DNA from: Spirogloea muscicola
Lineage: Eukaryota > Streptophyta > Zygnematophyceae > Spirogloeales > Spirogloeaceae
Length of the DNA stretch: 26,555 nt
NCBI GenBank assembly: GCA_009602725.1
Contig: WELB01000077.1
Coordinates: 383,134 to 409,688, forward strand
Reading direction: 5' to 3'
Shown in pieces: positions 9,075 through 19,390 of this stretch. A program made the position numbers and the translations under genes. The first letter of the stretch is position 1, and each line of letters starts with the position of its first letter. The notes below the pieces were generated by a model that saw only the letters and a program-made list of their open reading frames with translations, was not told the origin of the DNA and made no database searches.

Positions 9075-10438
9075 TGGGCTGCACGCTCTTGTACCTGCTC
9101 CTGTACCTGTCCCTGTGTGTTGTACACAGCGTTCTCAGAGTCTGCATTCCTCCAGTCGAGCTCCTCAATTGGACGTTTGCCCTTGTCCACAGGTCCAGCA
9201 GGTCGCCCTCGTTGAGGCGGCAGCCCAGCAGATCGACCTCGTCGCAGCGGCTCAGATGCAGATGTGCTCATGGCAGCAGACAGATTCAGATCTCAGACAG
9301 ACAGTCAGACAGCACAGGCTCCGCCCTCACCTAGGGTGGGTGGCAGCAATGGCAAGGGCGCATGGCGTGGCCTCAGATGTAATTGAGAACGGCCTTCGTG
9401 GGGGTGGCAGTGGGGGTAGTGCCGGTGGGGTAGCTTTTGCGGGCCCAATTGTAGGCGTAGGACACCATGGGGCAGACACTATTTCCAGGCTGGAAGATGG
9501 TGTCAACGCCAGACCAAATGCCCGGGCAGGGACACGGGAGTTGCGCCAGTCACGGAGCAGGAGTCACCCCCTGGAATTATGACTCGCCTTGTTTTGGGTG
9601 GCAGCAATGCGCACATTCCCGGTCTTGAAGGACACGGCAACTGGAGTGCCGAGGTACGCAATGTAGCCCGGGTAGGAGTAGACTTGCAAAGCAGCGTCAA
9701 TTGAGCTACTGGCAGTGACCAGACAGGGCGAGCCCCATGATACGGTCTCACCAACCTTGCTCGAAGGCCACGGGCGAGGATCGCCTGCGGTGCACAGGTA
9801 CAGGTAGGAAGAGAAGACGAAGCCAGCAGCTCGATTGACGCTGCATTGCAAGTCGAATCCCACCCAGGCTGTATCGTGTACCTCGGCACTCCAGTTGCCG
9901 TGTCCTTCATGACCTGGAGTGTGCGCATTGCTGCCACCCAAAACAAGGGGGGTCAGAATTACAGGGGTGACTCCTGCTCTGTGAGCGGCGCAACTCCCGT
10001 GTCCCTGCCCTCCGCCTCGCCACTTGGTCTGGCATTGACACCATCTTCCAGCCTGGAAATATGTCTGCCCCATGGTGTCCTACGTCTACATTTGGGCCCG
10101 CAAAAGCTACCCCATCTCAACTATATCTGAGGCCACGTGGTGCGCCCGTGCGCCCTAGCCATGGCTGCCACCCACACTGGGTGAGGGCGGAGCCTGTGCT
10201 GTCTGACTGTCTGTCTGAGATCTGAATCTGTCTGCCGCCATGAGTGCATCTGCATCTGAGCCGCTGCGACGAGGTGGATCTGCTGGGCCGCCGCCTCAAC
10301 GCGGCCGATCTGCTGGACCTGTGGACAAAGGCAAACGTCCAATGGAGGAGCTCGACTGGAGGAATGCAGACTCTGAGAACGCAGTGTACAACACACAGGG
10401 ACAGGTACAGGAGCAGGTACAAGAGCGCGCAGCTCAAT
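9075..10438. repeat. large inverted repeat, arms of about 620 bp, 120-bp spacer
   Basis: The left arm (about 9075-9707) and right arm (about 9828-10438) are imperfect reverse complements. Examples are the pair ending AGCT at 9707 and starting AGCT at 9828, ACACCATGGGGCAGACA on the left against TGTCTGCCCCATGGTGT on the right, and the shared LTR and leader pieces at the outer ends. The inner 300 bp of each arm is not recognisable as LTR-element sequence. A transcript through both arms could fold into a long hairpin. Confidence 0.85.
9380..10115. other. unidentified protein-like sequence duplicated in the inverted repeat
   Basis: Read from the centre outward, both arms encode related text: SSIDAALQV, YLGTPVAVSF, VRIAATQNK, then SCSV.GATPVSLP and ALTPSSSLEI. 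The left arm reads on the minus strand and the right arm on the plus strand. I do not recognise the family. It could be a captured host gene piece or part of a mobile element. Conserved reading across diverged arms suggests it was coding when duplicated. Confidence 0.4.
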
Positions 10439-10442
10439 TGCA

Positions 10443-10560
10443 GTCTGGTCGGGTGTACAGGATCCGCCTTGCCATCTCCTTAGCAGCATCTCCATCACGT
10501 GCGGGCAGGCCGTTCCTTGGCTGCTGCCTCCTGGAATTGCCAGGGCGACGTTTGCCTAGC
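10443..10560 (+). repeat. dispersed repeat B, copy 2 (right piece)
   Basis: GTCTGGTCGGGTGTAC resumes the repeat interrupted at 8131 and continues through CCGCCTTGCCATCTCC and CTGCTGCCTCCTGGA. The same order recurs about 285 bp downstream. Confidence 0.6.
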
Positions 10561-10606
10561 TGTGTGTACTTTCTTTCTTTGGCTTTAGCCGTTGTCCATT
10601 CTTTCG

Positions 10607-10666
10607 AGAAAGTGCGCGCCATAGAGAAGAGGGGCTGGCAAAGCCAGCCCAAAAACAATGGACATT
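10607..10666 (-). repeat. GGGCTGGC hairpin repeat, full copy
   Basis: GGGCTGGC AAA GCCAGCCC (10632-10650) is preceded by CCATAGAGAAGAG and followed by CAAAAACAATGGACA. Its layout is the same as the copy at 1415. Confidence 0.85.
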
Positions 10667-10860
10667 GTGCGGCATGCTGTGACCCGCCGCCAAAGGCAGC
10701 AGAGCCAGCAGCCCCGCTTTAATGCCGTCTGCTCGGGTGTACAATAAGCGCCTTGCCATCTCCATTAATTGGCCTTCCTTCACGTGCGCACAGGCCACAC
10801 CTTGGCTACTGCCTCCTGGATTTGCCAGGGCGACGCTTTCCTGCCCTCTAGTTACTTTGC
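10655..10860 (+). repeat. dispersed repeat B, copy 3 (uninterrupted)
   Basis: This copy spans both halves seen split around the 8132-10442 block: GCTGTGACCCGCCGCC...AATGCCGTCTG and then CTCGGGTGTACAATAAGCGCC. It serves as the reference for the empty site. Confidence 0.6.
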
Positions 10861-11653
10861 ATTTGTTGGCCAGAGATTACTTAGGGCCCATATGCAGAAG
10901 TCACGGAGAGTAGTCTCGTATCGTTGCGCCTTCCGGCCCTTTCAGACCTCGATCATTCTTTCAAGCTGGCCCTTTACAGCGATTCATCCTACCCAGCTCT
11001 GAAACAGCGCTTTTGGCCCCTCTCTCTTTTGGCCCCTTCGGACCTTGTCAACTCTTTCCGGGCTGGCTGTTCACAGCCCTTGCCCACTTGAAAATCTCGT
11101 GTATTTGAAACGGACGACGGCCATTTAGCCGAGTACAAAGGAAAGCACATCTTGAGGAGAGCCACTTCACTTCTTTCTTCCCTTCTACAACCATTGCCTT
11201 ACATTAAAAGAGCCATTTCTTTCATTTTGATGAGACGTAAGCACTTCCTGAAGGGCCGAGGGCTGTGTACAGCCAGCCCAGACCTTGTCCATTCTTGCTT
11301 CAAAGCCCTCGCTAATGCTTGGGAGAGCCACTTCTCGCTAATGCTTTGCATGCTTTCCCTTTGCAGCCCCTCGGCCCACTTCGGAAGAGCTGCTTCTTCG
11401 TTGATCATACGTGGAACCACCCGGACTCGCCACGTAGACTGCCACTTGGGGAGATCTAGAACCGCCTCGCGTGGAACGGGCGACCCTTAAAATGGCAAAC
11501 ACAATGCGCCCCCTCAAACACGTTCTGACAATATCCTTTACCAGACGACATCAACCACATGCGTACCAGCACTTTCTCCTGACCTCTCTAACGGCCATCC
11601 CCTTACTTTGAGAGAATATTTTTCCTTCTATCCAAAGCTACGAATTGTTGCAG
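10861..11653. other. intergenic stretch with degenerate hairpin repeats
   Basis: No gene is recognised. Degenerate copies of the GGGCTGGC family occur at about 10935-10975, 11020-11079 (GGCCCCTTCGGACCTTGTCA, then CGGGCTGGCTGTTCACAGCCC) and 11262-11320. The last 200 bp before the poly-G run show nothing specific and may hold the promoter of the TIC110-like gene. Confidence 0.5.
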
Positions 11654-11736
11654 GTTGAACACCTGTTATGGGTTTGATCGTGCGTTTGTTCCTGATGGTG
11701 TCTCTTACGAGGTGCTGGTCTCGGTAGAGAGAGTTG

Positions 11737-11739
<3 letters not shown>

Positions 11740-11803
<64 letters not shown>

Positions 11804-11851
11804 GGAGAGAGAGAGAGAGAGAGAGGGGGGAGAGAGGGAGAGAGAGGAGGG
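11740..11851 (+). repeat. 63-base poly-G run followed by a GA-rich tract
   Basis: Bases 11740-11802 are 63 consecutive G. A T follows, then a GGAGAGAGAG-type purine tract to about 11851. The tract ends about 80 bp before the proposed start codon of the TIC110-like gene, so it lies in its promoter or 5' leader. Such runs form G-quadruplexes and are also prone to length error in sequencing and assembly. Confidence 0.9.
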
Positions 11852-11933
11852 TGGCGGGGCAAAAGCTAGTGTGCTGTTGGCCAGGCTCCTAGAGAGGACG
11901 AAGCAGCAGGACTGTGAGCAAGAGTAGCCAGCC

Positions 11934-14900
11934 ATGTCGGCCGCGATGACCACCTCCTGCCTGCAAGCCGGCACGGCGGGCACCGCCAGCCGCCTTGTGG
12001 TCGTCGCCGATGCAGCCCTCGGCAGCTGCCCAACTGTGCGACTAGTGCTTGGATCACCAGCTCCGACGCGGTTACGGAGAGCGGCAACTCGGAGGTCCGT
12101 GCGCCCGGCAACATGGGGTGCTCGCCGGCAGGGCCTCGTGGGGCTGCCGCAGGCGCGGTACGTTGGGCCCGACCCGCTGCCGCAGGACCAGGGAGAGGTG
12201 CGGAAGCTGCGCGACGGCCTCGAGTCGCTGCGCCGGGAGCTGGACGACGCCCGGGCCAAAGGTGAGAGCTGAGCCATAAGCATCTCTTGGCTCCACCAGG
12301 TGAGGACCCATCGGCGCTTTCATGGCGAGCTGAGGTCACTGATGGTCGTTACGGCTGCGATTTTGTCCAGCCGGTCTGGCGCGCAACCGCCATGGCCAGG
12401 TCGCGGCGCGCTTGGAGGAGCTCCAGCAGCTGGCCATGGGCGCGCTGCGGCGGCGCGACGACGAGGCGGCGAGGCGGGCGCTCGAGGACAAGCGCAGCGC
12501 CGCCGAGGACCTGGCCAAGGCTGGCCAGCGCGCCGACGTTCTCGAGGCCCTGTGCGACAAGCTGGCCCAGGTGGGGAAGGAGGGAGGGAAGGAGGGAGGA
12601 GGGAAGGAGGAAGGAGGGAGGAGGGAGCAGCTGCCGCAGTGGCCGTGACCCACCATTTCTGCAACTGGCGGTTCTGAACCTCCATAGCTGCTGTCTTACT
12701 TGGTGCAGGCCATCGCCGACAAGGAGGCGCAGATTGCGAAGCTGTCGCCCGGGGGCTTTCCCAGGCCGTCATCAATGTCGGGTGGGGCAGACAGGCCGCT
12801 CGTCCCGCCCCCGGCACCGGCGCCCGGCGTCTCCCAGTCGCCGCTGAGCGAGGAGGAGCTGCGGCGCCGGTTCCTGGACATGGAGCGGCAGGACCTGGAG
12901 CGCATGCTCAACCGCAGCCCCGCGGCGCCTTCTCGGCGGGACAGCGACTCCGGCTTTGGTGGCAGCGCCGGCGGCGCTCTTGGCGCTGGTGGCGATGACG
13001 GCGGTGCTGTGATCGACGACGCGAGGATGGAGTACGGGGAGGGACCCCGCCGACAGGGCCCCCAGTCGGCGGACCCCTACCAAGAGCGCCGAGCATCCGC
13101 GCCACCGGAAGCGCCTGCAGCGGCAAAGCCGCCGGTGGGTGTAGCGGGCATCGACACGGAGATAGAGCGACTGGAAGGGCGGGAGGCGGTGCTCGCCGCG
13201 CGTGGGACGGCCGGCGCGGCGGACCTCGCGGCTGCCCGCTCGCTCCTGGCGCGCCTTCGCGAGCTGCGCACCAGGTCGGCCGCCGCCTGCTGCACCTTGA
13301 TCTGCCTGCTCTTCTGTAGCTTCCGAAGCTGAGTGAAGCCTTGAGCTTTGGTCCTCCTTGCCGCCGCAGAGCGTTGGACGAAGATGCTCGCAGCGGCGGC
13401 GCAAGTCGGCGCTCAGCCACGGAGGCGCTATCGCCGGACGCAAAGCAGGCGGTGGTCTTCTTGCGAGAAGGGTGCGTGGCAGCTCACTTGACGTGCGTGG
13501 CAGCCATGGCTACCTCAAAGCCGTCGGCAGCTCACAGGATGCTGATGCTTGTGGCATCGGCTTGCTTGCACTTGCCTCGTGCAGGGACGCCGACCGCGCC
13601 GCCGTGTGCCTGTACCGGCTGCTCAAGCGCGGCGGTAGCGCCGTCGCAATCTGGGACGACGCCGCCGCGGGCTCCGGAGGTCGTCTCTCGGTCGCAGAGG
13701 CCTCGGACGTCTACGCCGCCTTCATTGTGAGCGTCCCTCTGACACTGAGGCACTGCAGCAGCCGCCCTCATTGTGCTGGCACCTACTGCAAGCTTGCGCG
13801 CACATGGCACCGGCTAAGGGCTACATGGCATAGTCCACTCTGACCAGCGCAATGCGGCGCTTGTTTCAGCGGCTGTATATCATTCCCGAGGTGCTGGCGC
13901 AGTCGCCTGCGGCCAGCGCCTGGTCTCAGTACTCCTTCAGTAGCAGCTCCAGCGGCGACGACGGGCGCCAGCTGCTCGACCGCCTGCAGGTGGGGCCACG
14001 GCCGGCGCCCGCAGATGTCGCATTCTAGGAGTGTCCATGACCATAGTGCGTGTGCCAGCTGGCCCCTGACTCCTGGCTTGGCGAATGGTGCTCTTGCGGT
14101 GGTCGGCCTCTGTGACGACGGAGCAGCGCTTCTTGGGCATGTCGGATAGCATGGCGGCAGCCGTTCACGGGCGCGTGTACCGCTCTGTGGCGATGGAGCG
14201 TGCTCTTGCTGCCGACCCAGGTATTGCCATTACATCAAACAGCAGAGCATTATGCCTGTTCAGTGATAGTTGATACTGTATGTCATGAAGCATTTGACCT
14301 GCCGTGACACAGCAGTATGCTGCATGCTTCCTTTGGCATAAGAAATTCACCTTGGATGTCGTTGGCCAGTCAAGGAAAGGTCAAACAGCCATTCATCTGC
14401 CGCCACTTCTGATGGAGAACAAGGAAGGACGTACCTAAAGCTTCAGCTAGCTACAGCCCTGATTTGCATGGGGCAACTTTGCAGGAGAGACGGCGCGTAC
14501 GCTGCAAGCGCTGGCTGCAGTCCTCGGTCTGTCGCAGTCGCAGCGCCCCGAGATTCCGGTACGATTGTTTGGCAGTGCTGCTTGGCTTGTTTAGCTTGTC
14601 ACGACTAGATCATCAGTCATTCAGTCAATCAGTTGGCCGGTCTGGTTAAGACCAGCTTAATGATAACAACAGCACAACAGCAGCTGCCAGCCGTGCAAAT
14701 GGTGTATGGGACTGTTGAAGTGAAGGTGAAGAACTGCGGCATGGCAGGGGCAAGCGGAGGCAGCTGGCAAGTACAAGAGGCTGGTGGCGGCAGCGCTGCA
14801 CGAGGTCACAAGCTCACTCGGCGCCGGCGGTGGCCGCAGTGGCAGCAGCGAGGCGCCGTGGGCGATCCAGGACCGGCAGCTGCAGGCGAGCGAGCAGCAC

Positions 14901-17900
14901 GGCAGCTCAGGGGCTGCTGGCCATGGCGACTGCTAACCTTGTTCTACCAGCATCACCACCTTCCAGAACACCCAACTGATGTTGTGTCCAAGGCCGGCAT
15001 GGTGGCGGTTGCGCAGGAGCTGGAGCAGGGCCTCGCCCAGCTCGGGCTCGACGCCGCCGCGGCGCAGTCGGCGACCGTTGCCGCTGGCCGGGAGCTCTGC
15101 GACGAGCTCCTGCACTCTGCACTCGAGGCGTACCGCCGTGGCACCGGCAGCTTCAAGGTGCGAGTACACCATGACCGCTTGCGGCGCCTACGCCAAGTTG
15201 CTTCAGCTGCCTCAGTGATTTGGGTGTACTCATCCAAGTCCGTTGCTTGCACGTTGCCAAGTTGTGGCCAGGGTGGAGCTGCGGCGATCGAGTTGCAGAA
15301 CGTCGTGCGGCTCGTGGAGCACGCAGTACTGCCGGCATACCGGCTAGCCTCGCGGCAGCGACCGCCGCAGTCCGAGCGCGACAAATACAGCAGCAGCTTC
15401 ATGCCATCCTCCCTGGGCTTCTATCCGGACATTGCCTCTGGCAGCCGCACCCCGGCGGCAGCCCAGGCGCCGTCGTCGCCGGAGGAGGCGCAGCAGCTTG
15501 CCGGCCTCCTGCGCACGCAGTTGGTCTCGGGCAAGGACGCCGAGGACCTCTACCGGGCCTTCTGTGAGCGCGAGCTCGGCCTGCGCGCCATGAACGCTGC
15601 CTCGGCAGTTGCCCAGGGCCAGTCGGCGCGCTGGTAAGCTCTTCTACTGGCGCCTAGTCTGCCATGTCAGCTCATGCTTTGCAGTGATTGAGTTACAGAG
15701 CTTTGGACTTGCAGCGCCTGGCTGACGACCTGACTGCGACGTTATCAACATACTCAATATCAGTTGTCGTATTATTTATTGTTATTGATACGGCTTGCTT
15801 GCTGGGTGGCAACGTCTGGGGCAGGAACACCGCGGAGGAAATGGTGCCGCTGCGGGGGGCCGCTGTGCTGGAGGGCGTGCTTGGCCTGCCATCATCCGTA
15901 GCACTGTCCACCGCGACGCGTGTCGCAGTCGCCGGGTATGCGTCTGCGCTGAGTGCTGCCTTGGAGGACTCGCGCATCACGAACGAGGAGCGGTCCGCTC
16001 TAGGTGAGCCCTTTTACCATTAGTATTACATTCCACATTATACAAACCATCAAAGCACACCTTGATAATGTACTCATCTTGTGCTCTTTCCTGACTGTAT
16101 CACTGCTATTATATCATGCAACCAAGTGCCCGGTAACAAGTGACAAACACTAGCCCCTTACAATGGTGCTGATGCGAGGCACCTAACTGTTCCCAGTTCG
16201 TTTTGCATTGGGTCGTTGTGCATGCACAGCGGCCCAGCGGCGGGCACTGGGTTTGTCAGAGGAGGAGGGTGCACGCGTGGAGGATGCAGTCGCTGCGCAG
16301 AAGATTGGGACCGTGTCTCGCAAGCTCCTCGACAAGCGGTATACCCTCATTCTTCCTGCACTTCCGCCTACTTTGGAAGCATGTGTACTTGCGGCCCCGG
16401 CTAACGAGAGCTAACGAGCCCTGCATGGATGCGACTCTGCCAGAAACCGGGGTGGGGACATCTCTGCGGCTGACATTCGTGACCTCGTGGCGCTATGCAC
16501 AAACCTCCGGGCCTCGCAGGTGTCCTCCTCGGCACTAACTCACTTTCCTGTCCTCCCTCCTCGGCTGCTGGGCTCCTCCTTTAAGTCCCTCGCCTCATTG
16601 TCCTTGCCACCTCTGCTCTATCCTTCCTCCTTCACCTAATACTCGAGCTCCAACGTTCTCAATGCTCTCGTGCCTGAATGCTGACATCCAACCTTGACCC
16701 TTACTTGTAAATTGGAGTGGAACTTCAAACGCTAGGCATCTAGTCTCCTGGGGACAATGCACTTGGTGCTAGGCATGCAGAAGTTTAAAAGTAATTATAA
16801 AGCCCACATTTCATCTCCCCAGAAGCTAGATATCGTACCTCAGGCTGTCAGCATAAGCTTCATATAAGTTGGCGCTTACTTCTGTTGAATCTCATGCACA
16901 AGAGCCGCTGCCTGCGATACACTTTGGGCAAGGGCCCTAGTCACTGTGATGCCAGCAGCGTCACTCCTCACGGTGGCCGGTGGCGCAGGTCACAAGCCTG
17001 GATGCCAGAGAGAAGCTGCTGCTCTTCCGGCGCGCAGTGCAAGCGGCCCTGGAGCCTGCTCCTGACAAGTCTTCAGGCAAGGCTAAGAACAAATACCTGT
17101 AGGACTGGCATCTTGCTCTGTTGTCCATGATATGCTGCATATTCTTGTGTCCCGCTTGTCCTGTGAATTCTGCAAGTGTATGCAATGACCTGGAAGTTGA
17201 TGAGAAGGGTGGTGGCGAAGTTACCATAATCGAGCACATTGTTTACTGAGGGTGGTCCTGCTCCATTGCAACCCGCAGCACCGCCATCGTACACGGCGTT
17301 GGACGGCCTGCAGATGCTGGGCGTGCTGCGGCGGGCCCTGGCGCTGCCGCAGGCCGATGCCGACTCCACACTCACGTCCGTGACCGAGGCGGTGGCTGCC
17401 AGCCTGCTGACGCAGGCCCAGGCATCGCTGCAGAGGGGCCAGCTGGAGCTCGCTGCCGACGACATGGGCCGCCTGGCGGTGGCTCTGGCCCTTCACCCGA
17501 GCCCCACGGCCCGTGGTCTAGGTGACAATCTGCTGAAAGCTTGATATTTCTTCGTTGATTGGCGGTTGGGATCGCAACATCAGCAGATATCAATCGTCAA
17601 TGCCACTGAATTTGTAGCTGCCTCTTACCCCATCAACGTCGTTAAAGGTGACTTGTGCTTGCAAAAGTGAAGTGCGACTAGTGCAGTGATCCTGAGTTGG
17701 GCCCATGCCGACCTGTGTGCTATTGTGTCTGTGAGACTGAGTTCGAGGGACATAGACAATGCTGATGCAGTGGTCACCATGCAGGCTTACAGAGTTCTCC
17801 TCCTTTGGCTCGCAGTCATATTAATACTCACCTTCTTTGCCCTGGCAGGCAGCAGCGGCAGGATGAGGGAAGCGCGCGATCTGTACCTCCTGTACAGCAA

Positions 17901-18006
17901 TCGTCGCGCACGCTGGGAGCGAGATATGCGGCAACCGGTGGACGTTCGCCAGCGCGATGTGGAGGAGGAGATGCTGCGCCGCCTTCAGTACTTCTTGGGG
18001 ATCTGA
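11934..18006 (+). CDS. TIC110: TIC110-like chloroplast inner-envelope import protein with a PspA/IM30-like N-terminal coil
   Basis: TIC110 is an inner-envelope protein that receives preproteins and recruits stromal chaperones. The exons I infer are 11934-12261, 12371-12570, 12709-13274, 13370-13471, 13585-13726, 13870-13989, 14127-14220, 14485-14558, 14748 to about 14804-14894, about 14993-15157, 15272-15633, 15825-16003, 16230-16338, 16444-16519, 16989-17076, 17279-17521 and 17849-18006. Phases fit at all joins except around 14805-14992, where several choices remain. The last exons match the TIC110 C-terminus: DLYLLY...LRRLQYFLGI (plants: DLYAIY...LRLQYLLGI), VTSLDAREKLLLFRR and GVLGLPSSVALS. 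The total of about 1050 residues suits TIC110. The N-terminus looks like a transit peptide (rich in A, S, T, R). Exons 1-3 then give a coil with RRRDDEAARRALEDKRS, like PspA/IM30, and a Pro/Gly-rich linker, not the usual two membrane helices. Two separate genes remain possible. The largest introns (16520-16988, 17522-17848) hold nothing recognised. Confidence 0.7.
12571..12645 (+). repeat. G-rich GGGA tract in an intron of the TIC110-like gene
   Basis: Starting at the donor, the sense strand reads GTGGGGAAGGAGGGAGGGAAGG and similar, with more than four runs of three or more G. That is enough for an RNA or DNA G-quadruplex. It sits directly at the 5' splice site. Confidence 0.7.
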
Positions 18007-18971
18007 GCAGCAGCAGGAGGCGGCGATCAAAGCTCTTGAAGGTTTACGCTGCATTACTTACTTATTGACCAGCCACTAGTTGAGTTGACGTGCTCTTGCA
18101 GCAAGATATCCATGAGCTCCTGATTTGCTGCTGTTATGGGTAACTCGAGAGCCAGCGGTCAAGCAAAGAGTCTGAGCAGCTAGGGCTTGCCAATGTACCA
18201 GTCAGTATGTTATGGTAAACATGCCTGCTCTTGCGGCTGGGATCAATGAGTAACGCCCAAAGGAAGTTTGCAGCTGAAGTATGTTGGCGCGCTTGGTAAC
18301 GATGGCCCATGTTGAAATCATGCTGTGCTTTGCTTCATGAGTGGTGTTTCAAGACCATTTCACAGCCTTGGAAGAGCTCACATTTTATCACAGCCTTTTG
18401 AGCCCTTCTTTGCTGCCAGCTGAACTTTGTATCTCAGCCTTCTCCAATCCCTTACGTTGCTGTTGGCATGGCACCGCCTGTCTACCGGCGTGTGCCTACC
18501 AGGTCATGGTGGGTGGCCCTATGTATGCCAGTAGCTCGTTGGAAATCCTAGGTGAGAGGCTTGTGTGCTGTTGTTGGGTACAGTATGGAACACATGAGAC
18601 TTCTGCTGGGGTTTCCGAAGAGTTTTGCTGGCATGACTGCACATATCATTGATACAAGCTCCATGAGCACGCAAAGCCACAAAGGCTTTGATGGCAAATA
18701 TTTCTCAAGCAACCTTTTCCAAGAGCCAGGCTGCTGCAGCTCGAGCTCGGTCGCATTAGTGCACAGCGATGGCTCTTGGCATCCCTGTGGCTATCGTACG
18801 CAGTGACATCTCAGGACTGACATGGCTGCGAAGCAACCTTAGCTCTGGGCATGCGCTAGCGACGTATCCTTCTTGTTCTAGGCTGGCCTCTCTTTCCTTC
18901 CTATCTATCTCACAGCCATCGCACTCTACTGGAAGCGTCTTATACTCTATCTTGAGAGAGAGAGAGAGACT

Positions 18972-19078
18972 ATTCAGTAGAGGGCAGTGGTTGTGATTGG
19001 CCAGCCCAGAAAAGGAATGGGCACACTTCGAAAGGGCCAGAAAAGCACGCAGCGACTCAACGGGCCACTGGGTGCTCG
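18972..19078 (+). repeat. dispersed repeat C, copy 2
   Basis: This stretch shares GTGATTGGCCAGCCCAGA, GGGCCAGAAAAGC, GCAGCGACTCAA and GGCCACTGGGTGCTC with 7185-7300, in the same order and spacing. It also contains the GCCAGCCC half of the hairpin family. Confidence 0.8.
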
Positions 19079-19390
19079 TCATACCCTGGTGAGCAGGCGC
19101 AGATCAAAGCAACTAGTCTCTGGTTATCGGGCCATAGCCAGAGGCTGCAGCCAAATGAACACAATGGACGTTGTCAGCCAGTGTCAACCCCAACGCGCCT
19201 CTAAGTCTACGCGGACTGAGCGCGGTGCGTCCAAGCTTATAGACCATCACGACTAGGTGAGGATGTCCCGCTTCGAAATTCCAAGGACGACGACGGCGAC
19301 AACGACTGCGGCGGCGAGTGGCCTCAAGCTCTGGCTCTGCGGAAGTTAGACGCTGCCGAGCGAGCAGGCGAGGCAGGCAGAAGGCCTCGA

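Larger units (their letters stand above)
8132..10442 (+). mobile_element. rearranged Copia LTR-element remnants, inserted in repeat B
   Basis: This is an older, broken member (many breaks) of the family at 1987-5500. Parts seen are an LTR-like segment with a leader reading frame (8132-8640), a short pol-like piece (about 8680-8920), an inverted leader plus LTR piece (about 9000-9380), and a second direct-orientation LTR plus leader piece (10127-10442). The outer ends read TG...CA and are flanked by ATCTG on the left and GTCTG on the right, a near 5-bp target duplication. The pieces are visibly more diverged from the young element than its own LTRs are from each other. Confidence 0.7.

Noticed and set aside
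9564-10073. Minus-strand open frame of 169 codons crossing the spacer
   Set aside because: It runs from one arm of the inverted repeat through the spacer into the other, reading one arm in reverse of its own coding sense. It is a by-product of the palindrome.
11655-11927. Open frame with a poly-glycine stretch
   Set aside because: It exists only because the 63-G run codes glycine in any plus frame. It has no family resemblance and overlaps the probable promoter of the TIC110-like gene.
14633-15637. 334-codon open frame read as one exon
   Set aside because: Only its later parts match the TIC110-like protein. The first part is in the wrong frame for the neighbouring exon, and clear donor and acceptor sites split it.
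15688-15824. Hydrophobic segment that could be a membrane helix of the TIC110-like protein
   Set aside because: It lies upstream of the acceptor at 15824, which alone keeps phase with the strong donor at 15634, so it reads as intron.
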